Shown piece after piece: positions 36,901 to 39,794 of a DNA stretch of 40,523 nt. The notes under the pieces were generated by a model. The model was given only the letters and a program-made list of their open reading frames with translations, did not search any database and was not told where the DNA came from. The stretch is taken from contig DATKRK010000276.1 of the NCBI GenBank assembly GCA_035532215.1, forward strand, positions 1 through 40,523, given 5' to 3'. Numbering within the stretch: position 1 is the first letter of the stretch; each line of letters opens with the position of its first letter. This DNA comes from JAICIG01 sp035532215. Lineage in GTDB: Bacteria; Planctomycetota; Planctomycetia; Pirellulales; JAICIG01. Made by a program: the position numbers and the translations under genes.

Positions 36901-37205
36901 CCGGATACGTTGGCGTCGTCCGTGCCGCTCCACGTGCCGCCAGTCAAGGTCAGCGTTGCGGCATCAGCGCCAGTCGCCGCGACGCCGACGGCCTCGTTAG
37001 CCGCCAGGTTCACGATGAGATTTCCTCCGACTTCGCTGAAAGCCGCCAGCACCCGTCGGTCTTCCAACCCTTCGATGCTCAACAGCCGCCGCCGTTCAGG
37101 AGCGGCTCCTTCCGACGTGAACAACGAAGGACGAAAGAACACCGAAGAGCGGCGTTGCCTGGTTTCGCGTGCTTTACGCGAACGATCGCTGCGGCGGATC
37201 TGCAT
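18990..37205 (-). CDS. Giant (~6071-residue) secreted repeat protein with LExR-type N terminus and DUF4214 C terminus
   Basis: A single frame of 6071 codons. The start is ATG 37205, with AAGGA eight bases upstream; an in-frame TTG at 37244 lacks such a site. The basic N terminus has RRRLLSIEGLEDRRVLAA (residues 38-55), the planctomycete LEPR-XLL-type motif of surface proteins. Residues ~60-900 are Ser/Thr/Gly/Ala-rich beta-helix sequence like filamentous adhesins (TTSGNITLQANQGV). From ~900 to ~4850 come dozens of units of the form LVVNGTxGxDxI. Then follow a pre-peptidase C-terminal-like domain (~4885-5005, EQDWFRVVAQF), Ig-like domains (~5260-5550, TPTLYGVAEANAVVRLYDD), FG-GAP/VCBS-like repeats (~5560-5815, PIVGDFDGDGKIDLGTY) and DUF4214 repeats (~5870-6071, LYLDVLGRTASSDEIAYW). 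I noticed no cysteine on reading. Likely a surface adhesin or matrix protein; this is inference. Canonical RTX nonapeptides are not evident. Confidence 0.92.
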   Translation of the reverse strand: MQIRRSDRSRKARETRQRRSSVFFRPSLFTSEGAAPERRRLLSIEGLEDRRVLAAFSEVGGNLIVNLAANEAVGVAATGADAATLTLTGGTWSGTDDANVSGNGTATLTVAHESAFGLVDVSDSGTATSVAFNDSGANAYATSFTIGLHDSPAIPGLAFNGTSSFGAFDLDANVDSSIAVNSGASLSTTSGNITLQANQGVTPTSGNFVGIDVDHATITSASGAIVLKGKGGDTGSDNDGVLVQGAAQVLSTGAGSLSIAGAAGAGSYGIDLIGGSAAAATGAGQIGLSADSFNLDATSSLKTAGGDITVGADAMTIQNSIDAGSGIVSLLPKTVNTAIDLGGPNAAGTLGLTNAELAQVTAGILRIGTTSGTNSDITFTSPITDVGAGWNTLSLLIDNPVSSTISQNAGASLTVANLKVFAAAVVNLSDSGNAISQISGVASGSITFVDSTSLTVGSVDPGSGFPGLGSLFGGTVQVTVLGAGGLLTVSNPIDMTQFGNSGDVVLSADDMAINAAITAPNHTVTLQQGSTTARDIDLGGGATPGDLGISDAELGQITAGSVLVGRSDNPGNIVVTAAVTAHAGYNDLSLISGGNITVGAGVSLTAGGNVSLSAGGGIGVPTGASVTALSGNLAFSAAGTTSIAGTASASTTPTVTGGSLFVDYTGGASVPQGLAFSTATSGATLTVSDAGGAAAHAYDITSSQIVRDGAAPISYSGTVATVTVDGGSGNDSFDASPSATATINVNGGLPTALPGDALSVDLAGTTNPQQNVTGTGAGQFTFGNFNAITYSGIESTTTTNGSAPLNFNVGNFTAGAAQILAVLDTSGTLLQLDVNGTLEETVALASISSLTIAGNSADDELTVDSSNGDPIPSGGLAFDAQTGHDNSLILVGSVAGRYDNEVYTPSGPHSGTIALTHGAITSTISYAGLRPIEDLSAAANVTYDASAAGTDAIDIGDPGSLSIPTIASYGLPALPPGTHATGVFSHNALFETVYFANKTNVAVQGAGQLDTYNVNITAANAATGLSSLTMNTGTGAGSIVNLLQTPVITDVTGAAANQLNVGNAGSLSGITGPVNLTFTGSISTDLTVDDSADATSRTVGVSNNQLTFSGLVPSPLVTYNPAALDSLLVEGGSGGNTFNVNSTAAGVTNTINAGSGNDQFFIAGGALGAGSTNNFNGQAGNDVFNVTGPLSAPASIDGGGPDISDVLNYDTGGQNVVMTANTITAGAGQTLTFSNIEDVNLTLTDVGGVTVEGDNNPNNLVLTRTGLTTDAYTLDGGPLVTLDGASSFAFFGEGGADHMQINETAFGLPQFGGAAAGAHTDPAFAGSLLTPVNVGIDFSGGGNPGDSLGMSFLTSQNVTYFDDNFAPSHSGVVNVAGQFSLSFDGLAPVNFTGAGGTLTVNTLSDPFNTSLTVADDGTPGDGVSQITGNGGFETTTFSGYNNLVVQGLNATGESITLAGLDSATSLSNVTLQGGAGDDNIAVQSLLPTVAAALLGGTGTNAFDLDNAAHNLQQIAGPVVVSPAVDLGPATDSLFVNDSGDPVSRTVQITAPTIEGITGYAGAPDITYGASSLINSVSIFGGGGGNTFNIQSTHSATIYNVNTGSGDDTINVSSDAPANTGTLSGIQGQVQLDTGAGNDSLNVSDLGGAASRIYSVTKQISGATLVAATGTAGILYDSSGAGQLEHFSLTGTSVGGSTYNINDTTGTLSNVVHDGAGGASGDSTFNIQADHLQAGASNTFNGFDGGDTFNLNFTAGASISSAPGTTLVVDGGGPATDDDRVNVNANLSGDGPRTVQLDYQAGNAVLVGGLGTVSGIQVNGTRQVNYYGDSANDDTVSVSGASTGDNTLSVTPLSASSADVFLGGNPLLTIPPGSTSSNNPGVFGGGAGPDLFVGGVALAGFSVDGGSTGPGNGNRLVVNGKTEDLNGAGGTSAWGGNAFGSPADTVTAGNGYDQIDVSDSKIAINNNAVGALLTVNYATNSFENPSPTQAAVTVNGGDETTPAIGVADDFTVQLSPVIHFQINGGLPATGTAPHGDRLNVSTPNDAEIWSDAATPPDVSIASSGDLPVTYNSIEELNLTPGNGIVNIYGDNNVAGGAQNDGYRVVGTGPNAFTLQISGNKNDPASYSDPIQISGVTTLNAYGEAKGVDNTGSDINALYVTPWANNTPQGWGVQAYWDQGDKNHDGDLLVYNGVSGVSENIQVQPSGSEAGQLFSTNAATGTPVAVINYTLNTNIIVNGNDGSAGDTDTLTLNGTDPANPGSSGNDSFVANFAAAGTPADPMVVVADKVGGAPLYTLQSLSNINTVNVAMQGGSDSFELVSGRTDGSLTVNVDGGAPGGPSGPDSIQVDGMAGSDTFQVSPGVSNSSGSIAAQLAGATAPTALNFTNTETLALSGGGGADDATLYGTGSNNSFALANGTAQVDSHAPISLSGFGAGSTLNLYGRGGTNSFAVDQATGSSFANVNIDGGTAGNGSAAITGTNSNDAFVFTPTSASSGQIAVTTVGTTNYNLTGITSASIDALGGTNSLTTATAGTYVNTPGSQPGSGTVQVTLPGNIATLPLSYANVQNVSFSGTTLVVNGASGNDNVVVAADGSVTVNGNPVSTSGFNALVLNLLGGTDNVSIAASANFPGGITVNGAGQDSVNVTGTAGDDTIGVNAAAGTISGIVAGPITLVGVPNLTVNGGGAVAGDAISVSDLGTPGGLQSINVIGNAAAGDTLQISGSGGPDNMLVTPTGAQSGTLQDSGVGAVVNYSSFANPGALQVTANALSVNGSAANDNFTVTNGQVTVGGDLPVNYNTAASALDILGLGGNDTLTVDSSASAVTTPIYYDGGAGSNSLTLTGGTATSDAYSPGPAAGQGLDALVIGGNTETVHFVNLAPVIDNVAGPLVVNGTNGDDAITAGTNANVVTVNNLESISFANKTSLWLYGQSGNDTFNLTPSNISLGGGSIDVIGSLGANDVVTINGTAGADAINFTPSSANAGTITGLGPTVNISTVEQLVVNGQGGNDSLTINGTSGNDTIVSTLGAANDAGTLAVNSLLALSYQNLGPGGSLAIAGNGGTDTLVANGTAGADAFVVDPTTGTVHVNNDTPINPIGIANLVLNGLGGDNTYDISGPQPYTAITVDGSGNSDPDVLNLNGDGSSPVTVNLGGPTQTVSGGGLGMVDITGVGVVNLGNLGGAIDVLGTTGPDQLSVTPTGASTATIQDNALAPVLNTTNTGILDILEGTAGDGNTLTVHGTSNSETINVVEGPTTTVQVGALKQVSIDTADVEALVVDGGLGADIFNVSGSSGPALSIEGGQTPAAGTLNLATINATVTYGTDPSSGAIDTGAGSNPVINFSGLQTINLTGAGTGSLVVNGTTGDDAITQLGNAVAVNNGAVVAFGGYSSLTLDGVAGNDHFLVNPASLAGVSTFNVYGSSASGDSLVVNGTAVQDAINFAPSAADSGSVTVNAAPAVTFAAIGNVSINGQGGNDLLTVTTPAGPDAITYTPGATIDAASVQVGSLVPMSFSNLGATGRVTLADVSGNPVDSLLYNGTPGNDSFGVNATGIVYLNSQLPVSIPGIASLTLDGQGGVNTFSVDGNSAIPVVVNGGSDSAGNSLTVLGDGTAPLTVDLGHQTVQETGFGAISFNGVSQVNVDAAGQNIDVVGGAGDDNLSVTPTGPQAGNLQEGILDPVVNFTAATALNVDLLGGNNALTVNGSAADDSITATNGQATIAGDIPVNYNVGDLKTLGIDGMGGNDTLTVDSTAGPVLTPIYYDGGAGSNSLTLTGGSASSDIYTPGPAAGQGMDALVIGGSPETVHFVNLAPVIDNVAGPLVVNGTNGDDAINYSADPANPGNGLVSVNNLETISFVNKSSLTINAGAGNDTINLNNPSTPTGLTGITVNGGDPTASNTLIVNGTSGADSIGYNPTGADAGSVTVNALPVVTFTAISSVSINGQGGQDALTYQSPANGIGSELTYTPGANPDSGTVTGDQLGVSTDLTPMTFANLGTFGSVSFTTANAGRTDHLVVNGTSDSDIFNVGNVGLDSIQILKNQPGNIYTTLPMTAPGVKVLGLNGLAGDDTFNLQAPLAFSTVAISGSGTVDPSVTNLTGDGTAVTVNVGGVSTIVSGGGLGTVTITGNEILNLKAAGGAVTTTDSTGPNTLDVTPTDTNAATLQVEGQAPVVNLTNSGAFNVNFTGAGDSLVVNGTTGPDTIDASGSQVTVDSLLAVNYAGATALTVNGGTGSDTFNVTPAAIPIHVNGGDPIGVLPGDTLNILGGGPITFFAGPHNDEGGFQVGSDAAVSFQQIESIGPIVGPGPVLIVGTNGDDDIQVIARDSSYSPLADGNQDYTVSVNAGPNILFINAPQLYIDALSGDDEVDVRAPAPNGVAWNTQVTIAGGAPAGQPGLNGDDFTLETPGSGNQVTYQPTNIDGGVFSLTQSGGNADTSTITLTSAPFFIPLLDYTSSAGGFESATYDGQGGGAGLTVMGGPYNTFTHTAGAASDAGTVAVREDIGANPGSLLALTYQHLGIGLGNTGSVTISGAFGGLNTLVVDGTADNDAFVVDGGTGTIHLNDRVPIMQTGMTNLVLNGYNPNNTFTLNSFLPYRNTAVNSIDPAVLDLVGSAGGDNIGVQLVNNQITGFGGYVTYTGVSQVNLNGNGGADTLTVTESKSDDLVTYKPTGSSGGTFSQAGVPVTFNFDIGTGIFTVNGSTGGGDEVDVLGVNAGSVITVDSPNRTVSVQNSIGAGLTPVVLGPSVQIVGVKGGIGNNTILVIPARNTPPTNDIVGPGFVMPNNLLVNINGGAVSSNAALVVAGANGVTLGSSYFAVVNRTSNTSGVVRMFQSTGGPEPIQYPDISYSNVGIVQASTAVDATTHQQQTLTMGPDLSDPNGSLNNAAYLGSGASINATNLTIFPNAFEHRFLQAEQDWFRVVAQFTGTMDFQVYFKQYAGFLPGGGELQIQVYDAAGNQITSFGVNDTDSDQRRRIPVVAGETYYLQVYGITQDPTFTPPDGFDPTNATVNAYSLSITNTPAPKPDSLGLNDIVAQGSVNNAIAPTTTTFTASDAAVPPPPTQPLPPLSTVDNFYVGKYLEFTSGALIGQRQLVTAYVGATHTFTFASPFSAAPAAGDTFQIESNDTGRSQFDNVTRDNTPTIYIRLDAANTPTDGLIDLQGGGSTSQTPPNNTPILIPFWAGNAATPPNSPANNGSFRVAVYDDTNPQSPIFLGYADAVPKTGVIQQPGVFQLQVATPLSEGSHILAAKVEIDSPSAPSDKDWSSAATFQMVVDTQAPPVYFGSPTVTNSGLLGSSDTGVSGQPATIVDRITADSTPTLYGVAEANAVVRLYDDVNNDGIVDNGDVFLGMATATPVDGTNQFPSGQWQITSNIDLNNPKFGFPLDGVRHLLVTAEDVAGNVSAPQSLTIFLDTQGPNVGGVSVTGSPGYNLFLGKPAEPTPTPLVNSLDVTFNDQPIRVGPDFVYPAVNPALATTVANYQLVGEHTGPIAITSVTFSDSTASGTPGMSVATLHFAAPLPDDRYTLTISDRITDNAGNPLDGEFNGSTFPSGNGATGGFFGGSFTVNSRPHLGDYSAGSVSLDLNGNGSFDPQNSDAANRDAAFTLGFSTDRLFAGKFADVGGTVSGFDKLAAYGFLNGQWRWLLDLDGDGAVDPAKGDLSIVEPLAIDGLPVAGNWTNNPAQGDQIGLFDGKTWWLDVLNHHTIDAADVAAGGMLTGDMRGLPIVGDFDGDGKIDLGTYSNGTFYFDLASRDPGGILTGNYNATINVQGDLPNNIGFAGVLARPVAADMNQDGTTDIGLYVPGRTTDVPSGQAEWFWLVSSAPAGSSPTANFDSLNHPFDPTPLGHDLFYQFGNQFSLPLIGIWDPPTPGGGGGNVGGQSSNGWIQNLYLDVLGRTASSDEIAYWRNAVNQGISPSQIATNFLTSTEHRSQLIDTLYEQYLGRQADQGGIDYWISVWNATGGPEAVQAGIIGSVEYYEKAGGTDTAWVTALYHNILGRDVDAQGLAYWTTFIKTHSKESVVLGFVTSDEYRLGLINGWFQVYLGRKLDTAGGQFWLNAMKNGVTQEQIQAGILGSQEFLNR
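18993..19590 (-). other. DUF4214 repeat module of the giant protein
   Basis: Four units of ~48 residues each contain a L-Y-x-x-x-L-G-R-x-x-D/S core: NLYLDVLGRTASSDEIAYW, LYEQYLGRQADQGGIDYW, LYHNILGRDVDAQGLAYW and FQVYLGRKLDTAGGQFW. DUF4214 repeats end many large secreted proteins and may anchor or oligomerise at the surface. A poly-Gly hinge (PPTPGGGGGNVGG) separates the module from the preceding domains. Confidence 0.85.
25730..25822 (-). repeat. 93-bp internal repeat of the giant gene, distal copy
   Basis: These 93 bases (31 codons, encoding ETVHFVNLAPVIDNVAGPL and VVNGTNGDDAI) are identical to 28514-28606. The offset of 2784 bp equals 928 codons. Sequence beyond the identical core stays highly similar downstream for ~100 bp on the coding-strand upstream side (SNSLTLTGG region). 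Confidence 0.9.
28514..28606 (-). repeat. 93-bp internal repeat of the giant gene, proximal copy
   Basis: Identical in 93 of 93 bases to 25730-25822 although neighbouring repeats of the protein are strongly diverged. It encodes residues around 2867, against about 3795 for the other copy. Confidence 0.9.
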
Positions 37206-37452
37206 CGTCTGGTTCCTTGAACGAGTTGACGTACTCGCGGTCAAGCGGCCGTATCGCGCGCACGGCGATGAACCGCCAAAGGTCAGCCTGAAAACCGAGA
37301 TCAGGGTAAACTGCGAAAACGGGGGCTATGGTAAACGGCGCGGGTCGCAAAGACAAGGATGATTAGGAAAAAAACGACGTCAATGCCCCCCAGGTGATGT
37401 AAAAAGTCCAATTTGCCCGCCCAAACATGCCGCAACCCTGTTTTTGCGAGCT
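37206..37452. promoter_or_regulatory. Divergent region upstream of the giant gene
   Basis: The region holds the leader and promoter of the giant gene (-) and whatever drives the broken ABC gene (+). AAGGA at 37214-37218 (minus strand) is the probable ribosome-binding site of the giant gene. An A7 tract lies at about 37369-37375. A TTGACG hexamer on the minus strand near 37388 has no convincing -10 partner. Confidence 0.4.
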
Positions 37453-37921
37453 ATGCTGCCGTCGAGGGAGAGTACGCCGAGCGACAAAATTGCCGAATTC
37501 AAAAGAATTTCAAAGATTTACGGGGGCGGTTTGCCGGGACGCTCGGCAGTCGCCGCGGTCGAGGACGTCAGCTTTGCGATCCCCGCGGGAGAAGTTTTCG
37601 GGCTGCTAGCCCGGATTATTCATCAGCCCACACTAACCCGAAGCGCAAGCGAGGTGGAGCAACGCACTTACCTCGCTGGCGCTTCGGGTTGGTATCGAGC
37701 GCTTTGTCAAGTAATAGCCAGGCTGTGAATAATCCGGGCTAAGCCCAAACAGGGCGGGCAAGAGTACGCTGGTCAAGATGCTGCTGACGATTTGCCGTCC
37801 GACATCGGGACGCATCAGGCGGCTGGGGCGCCCTTGGAGCGATCGCCGCACGCTGTCGCTCGGCTTCATGGGCCTGCTGTCGACGGCCGCCAGCCGGCAA
37901 TTCGCGGCGCTCGACGATTGA
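37453..37921 (+). pseudogene. ABC transporter ATPase, split at Walker A by a palindromic element and 3'-truncated
   Basis: Codons from ATG 37453 to 37606 encode a normal ATPase start, KIAEFKRISKIYGGG then AVEDVSFAIPAGEVFGLL. Coding then resumes at 37742 in another frame with SPNRAGKSTLVKMLLTICRP and TSGRIRRLGRP. Removing 133 bp (one TA copy plus the element at 37607-37741) rejoins the frames exactly as GLL-SPNRAGKS. The first Walker A Gly is also changed to Ser (AGC for GGC). After residue ~75 of the rejoined frame the family sequence fades (SDRRTLSLGFMGLLSTAASR), and a stop at 37919-37921 ends it without Q-loop, signature or Walker B. The GPNRAGKS form with an LCRPTxGR-like continuation is known from planctomycete ABC exporters. 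The gene is dead by insertion, substitution and truncation. Confidence 0.85.
37607..37741. mobile_element. TA-flanked MITE-like palindromic element (~133 bp plus duplicated TA)
   Basis: Outer terminal inverted repeats are TAGCCCGGATTATTCA (37607-37622) and its complement (ending 37741), matching over 16 bases. Inside are two 21-base arms at 37635-37655 and 37670-37690 (core CCCGAAGCGC), matching at 20 of 21 positions. TA stands at both ends, and removing one TA with the element restores the interrupted reading frame. A TA target duplication is typical of IS630/Tc1-mariner-related elements. It encodes no transposase. Confidence 0.85.
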
Positions 37922-37937
37922 GTTCGCGGCGAGGCGT

Positions 37938-38260
37938 TCAGTAGCGCATCAACTGCCCGTGTTCGACGGTGTCTTCATAGGTCATTCCCGTCAAAAGCCG
38001 TCGCATGATTTCGCCTCCCCGGCTCGATTGCAAAAGCCGCGCGAATTTACGGTCGCTCTGCTCAACACCAGGAAGCAAGCGGCGTGCCGCCGGTCGCGGA
38101 TAAGCTTGGAAGAGCTTGGCATCAAACCAGTTACGAACACGCCATCCGCAGGCGTCAAGCAGAGCCTGCCGCGTCGAGCGCCCTCTTTTTGATGGCGCAA
38201 GTGACGAACCGAAGGTGCGAAGCGTCAGGCGTCCTAAATGCGCCGCGGGGGTGGTGAAAC
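37938..38260 (-). pseudogene. Possible gene remnant without start codon
   Basis: The minus-strand frame ending at TGA 37938-37940 is open for more than 100 codons. Its last ~70 residues have a protein-like mix of charged and hydrophobic residues (CGWRVRNWFDAKLFQAYP, then ARLLQSSRGGEIMRRLL, then TGMTYEDTVEHGQLMRY). No ATG or GTG occurs in frame upstream of the first internal Met. No family was recognised. In GC-rich DNA such open frames arise by chance, so confidence is low. Confidence 0.25.
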
Positions 38261-38295
38261 CGTTTGAACGGGAGTCAAGGATAAACGCTCCGAAA

Positions 38296-38329
38296 CTGTA
38301 GGGAACGCCCTCCGTGGCGTTCTCTACAG
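38296..38329. repeat. Palindromic repeat, second 'GAACGCC' family copy
   Basis: CTGTAG..GAACGCC at the left pairs with GGCGTTC..CTACAG at the right around a short loop. Arms and left flank are the same as in 514-541. Confidence 0.8.
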
Positions 38330-38514
38330 AGAATCTCCTTTACATTCGGTCAAATGGTATCACTATCCGGCGGGCGACTCATTTCCTCGCCGGCGCGTTT
38401 TGGATTAGAATCGCTGTTAGTGTTTGGACTTGCGGACGGCGATTCTGAGCGGGCCGAGGCGTTTCGCTCGGGCTGTTGCCGTGGATTTTCACCGCTTCAA
38501 GGAAAATGGAGCCC

Positions 38515-38823
38515 ATGATTCGTTCGAACTCGACTCGCCGCCTGCGGGGCCCCGCTTGCTTGCTAGCGACGGGCATTATGGCAGTGCTCTTGAACGGGGC
38601 GACCGGCTGGGCTCAACAGCCGCCGGGCGGCGCAGCGCCCCCTCCCGGCCCGCCGCCTGGCGCGGCGTGGCTGATGTCGGGCGACGGCGGCATGCCTTGG
38701 CCGGTGGCCGCCATGTTTACGGGCTTTTGGGTGTTGATGGCGGCCGAAGTCGCCATCATTTCCAAGTCGGCCGGTCGACTCGACAAGCCCAAGAAGAAGG
38801 ACCAGTACCAGGAAGCCGAATGA
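38515..38823 (+). CDS. Small membrane protein with Pro/Gly-rich spacer, unknown function
   Basis: The ~102-residue protein has a hydrophobic signal/anchor (residues ~13-33, CLLATGIMAVLLNGATGWA). A Pro/Gly/Ala spacer (PPGGAAPPPGPPPGAAW) follows, then a second hydrophobic helix (PWPVAAMFTGFWVLMAAEVA) and a charged cytoplasmic-type tail (KPKKKDQYQEAE). I chose the ATG at 38515, 11 bases after AAGGA; an ATG at 38506 sits only two bases from it. The gene lies 64 bp before another membrane-protein gene on the same strand, so they probably act together. Family not recognised. Confidence 0.7.
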   Translation: MIRSNSTRRLRGPACLLATGIMAVLLNGATGWAQQPPGGAAPPPGPPPGAAWLMSGDGGMPWPVAAMFTGFWVLMAAEVAIISKSAGRLDKPKKKDQYQEAE

Positions 38824-38887
38824 TTTTCGCCCGATGGAGCGAAGATCGCTTGAAAACTTTTTGACTAGACCGCGGAGTTGCTCGGTA

Positions 38888-39319
38888 ATGAATGGTTGGA
38901 CGGTACTGACATACTTTTACTACATCGGACTGGTCTTCATCGCCCTCTGGATCCTGGGCACCAACGTCAAGGAAGGGCTGTGGGGCAACGCGCTGTTGGC
39001 CTTCAATTGGCTCGTCGCGGCGTTTGGCACGCTCGCCATTTGGCAGCCAGGGCTGAAGGTCGCCCTCTCCGCGTTGAAGCCCGCGCCCGACGGTCAGTTG
39101 CTGATTCTCGCGGTCGCGATGGGATTGTACCTGGTCTTGTTTCTGGTCTTCTTCCTCGGCATGCGGACGGCGACCGACGGACTATCGAAAGTCAAAGTGG
39201 CGTTTCACCCGGTCGCCGACACGATCGGCAGCGTGGTCTTCTGCGGGCTACTGTTCCTGGGCATTGCCGCCGCCAGCCTTCCGGTAATCGTCGTGCTGCA
39301 AATGGGCAAGCCGGCTTAG
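38888..39319 (+). CDS. Four-helix integral membrane protein, unknown function
   Basis: The 143-residue protein consists of four predicted transmembrane helices: LTYFYYIGLVFIALWILG, ALLAFNWLVAAFGTLAIW, LILAVAMGLYLVLFLVFFLG and VVFCGLLFLGIAAASLPVIV. Short loops and one ~25-residue cytoplasmic or periplasmic segment (RTATDGLSKVKVAFHPVAD) connect them. The layout recalls CvpA-type membrane proteins, but I cannot show homology from the sequence. GGAG lies about 12 bases before ATG 38888. It is the second gene of a likely two-gene unit with 38515-38823. Confidence 0.7.
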   Translation: MNGWTVLTYFYYIGLVFIALWILGTNVKEGLWGNALLAFNWLVAAFGTLAIWQPGLKVALSALKPAPDGQLLILAVAMGLYLVLFLVFFLGMRTATDGLSKVKVAFHPVADTIGSVVFCGLLFLGIAAASLPVIVVLQMGKPA

Positions 39320-39335
39320 GCCTCGTCGAGAGTGA

Positions 39336-39468
39336 TAGGTCAGGCTTTCCAGCTTGACGCGGTGGGGTGGGCTGGCGGCAGAGCGAAGCGATGCCCCAGA
39401 CGCGCGCCGCGGCGAGCGGAACGGTATCCACACATGTGACGCAGCGTGCGGTTGCAAAGCCTGACCTA
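39336..39468. mobile_element. 133-bp element with terminal inverted repeats and TA ends
   Basis: TAGGTCAGGCTTT (39336-39348) is repeated inverted as AAAGCCTGACCTA (39456-39468). The 133-bp length and TA at both ends match the element at 37607-37741, although the sequences differ. The left end also occurs alone at 10588-10615. No coding capacity. Confidence 0.65.
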
Positions 39469-39688
39469 CGTATGGTCAACGGCCCTTCGGCCAGACTATC
39501 CCCCTCCCCGCGATCGAACGATCCGTGGTCCGCGTGTTTGACGATTGGCTCCCTATCCAGTGAGTCGAAATTAGCGCTCGTTGCCCGACATCCTGATTCC
39601 CCCGTCGGATCCGGATGTCCGCCGAGGACTCGCGGATGCGAGTAGCAGATTTTTCCGCCAATTCTCGACTTTTCCGTTGCCAAGATGC

Positions 39689-39717
39689 TTGACACGACCG
39701 TTCCTCGGCGGGAAAAT
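39689..39717 (+). promoter_or_regulatory. Candidate sigma-70 promoter for the LExR-type gene
   Basis: A perfect -35 hexamer TTGACA (39689-39694) is followed after 17 bases by GAAAAT (39712-39717, four of six to consensus). The start codon lies at 39795, giving a ~70-base leader. In the leader CCTTT (39772-39776) can pair with AAAGG (39782-39786), which overlaps the ribosome-binding site AAAGGG. Confidence 0.55.
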
Positions 39718-39794
39718 CGCTGGCGTCTGAGGGGGCTCCCCTCGTTGCCTCAGGCATTCGCCGAGATCGCTCCTTTGGCCTAAAGGGTTGCGTC

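Larger units (their letters stand above)
37922..38514. other. Intergenic region with degraded coding and a palindrome
   Basis: About 590 bp without an intact gene. On the minus strand one frame is open from the palindrome near 38296 down to a TGA at 37938-37940 (ending LLTGMTYEDTVEHGQLMRY) but has no usable start, so it may be a gene remnant. The palindrome lies at 38296-38329. A TAGAAT hexamer at 38406-38411 could be a -10 element for the membrane-protein genes downstream, but no good -35 is present. Confidence 0.45.
39320..39794. other. Intergenic region with a MITE-like element and a promoter
   Basis: This 475-bp gap contains the TA-ended inverted-repeat element at 39336-39468 and a probable promoter at 39689-39717. 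I see no gene in it; open frames on either strand are shadow-like and start in repeat sequence. Confidence 0.6.

Noticed and set aside
18990..37205. Repeats in the giant gene as a CRISPR array or RTX toxin
   Set aside because: The repeats are coding, of variable length and diverged, without unique spacers. The canonical GGxGxDxUx nonapeptide and T1SS genes are not evident.
37206..37244. TTG at 37244 as start of the giant gene
   Set aside because: ATG 37205 has AAGGA at ideal spacing, while the TTG has no ribosome-binding site and adds only 13 residues.
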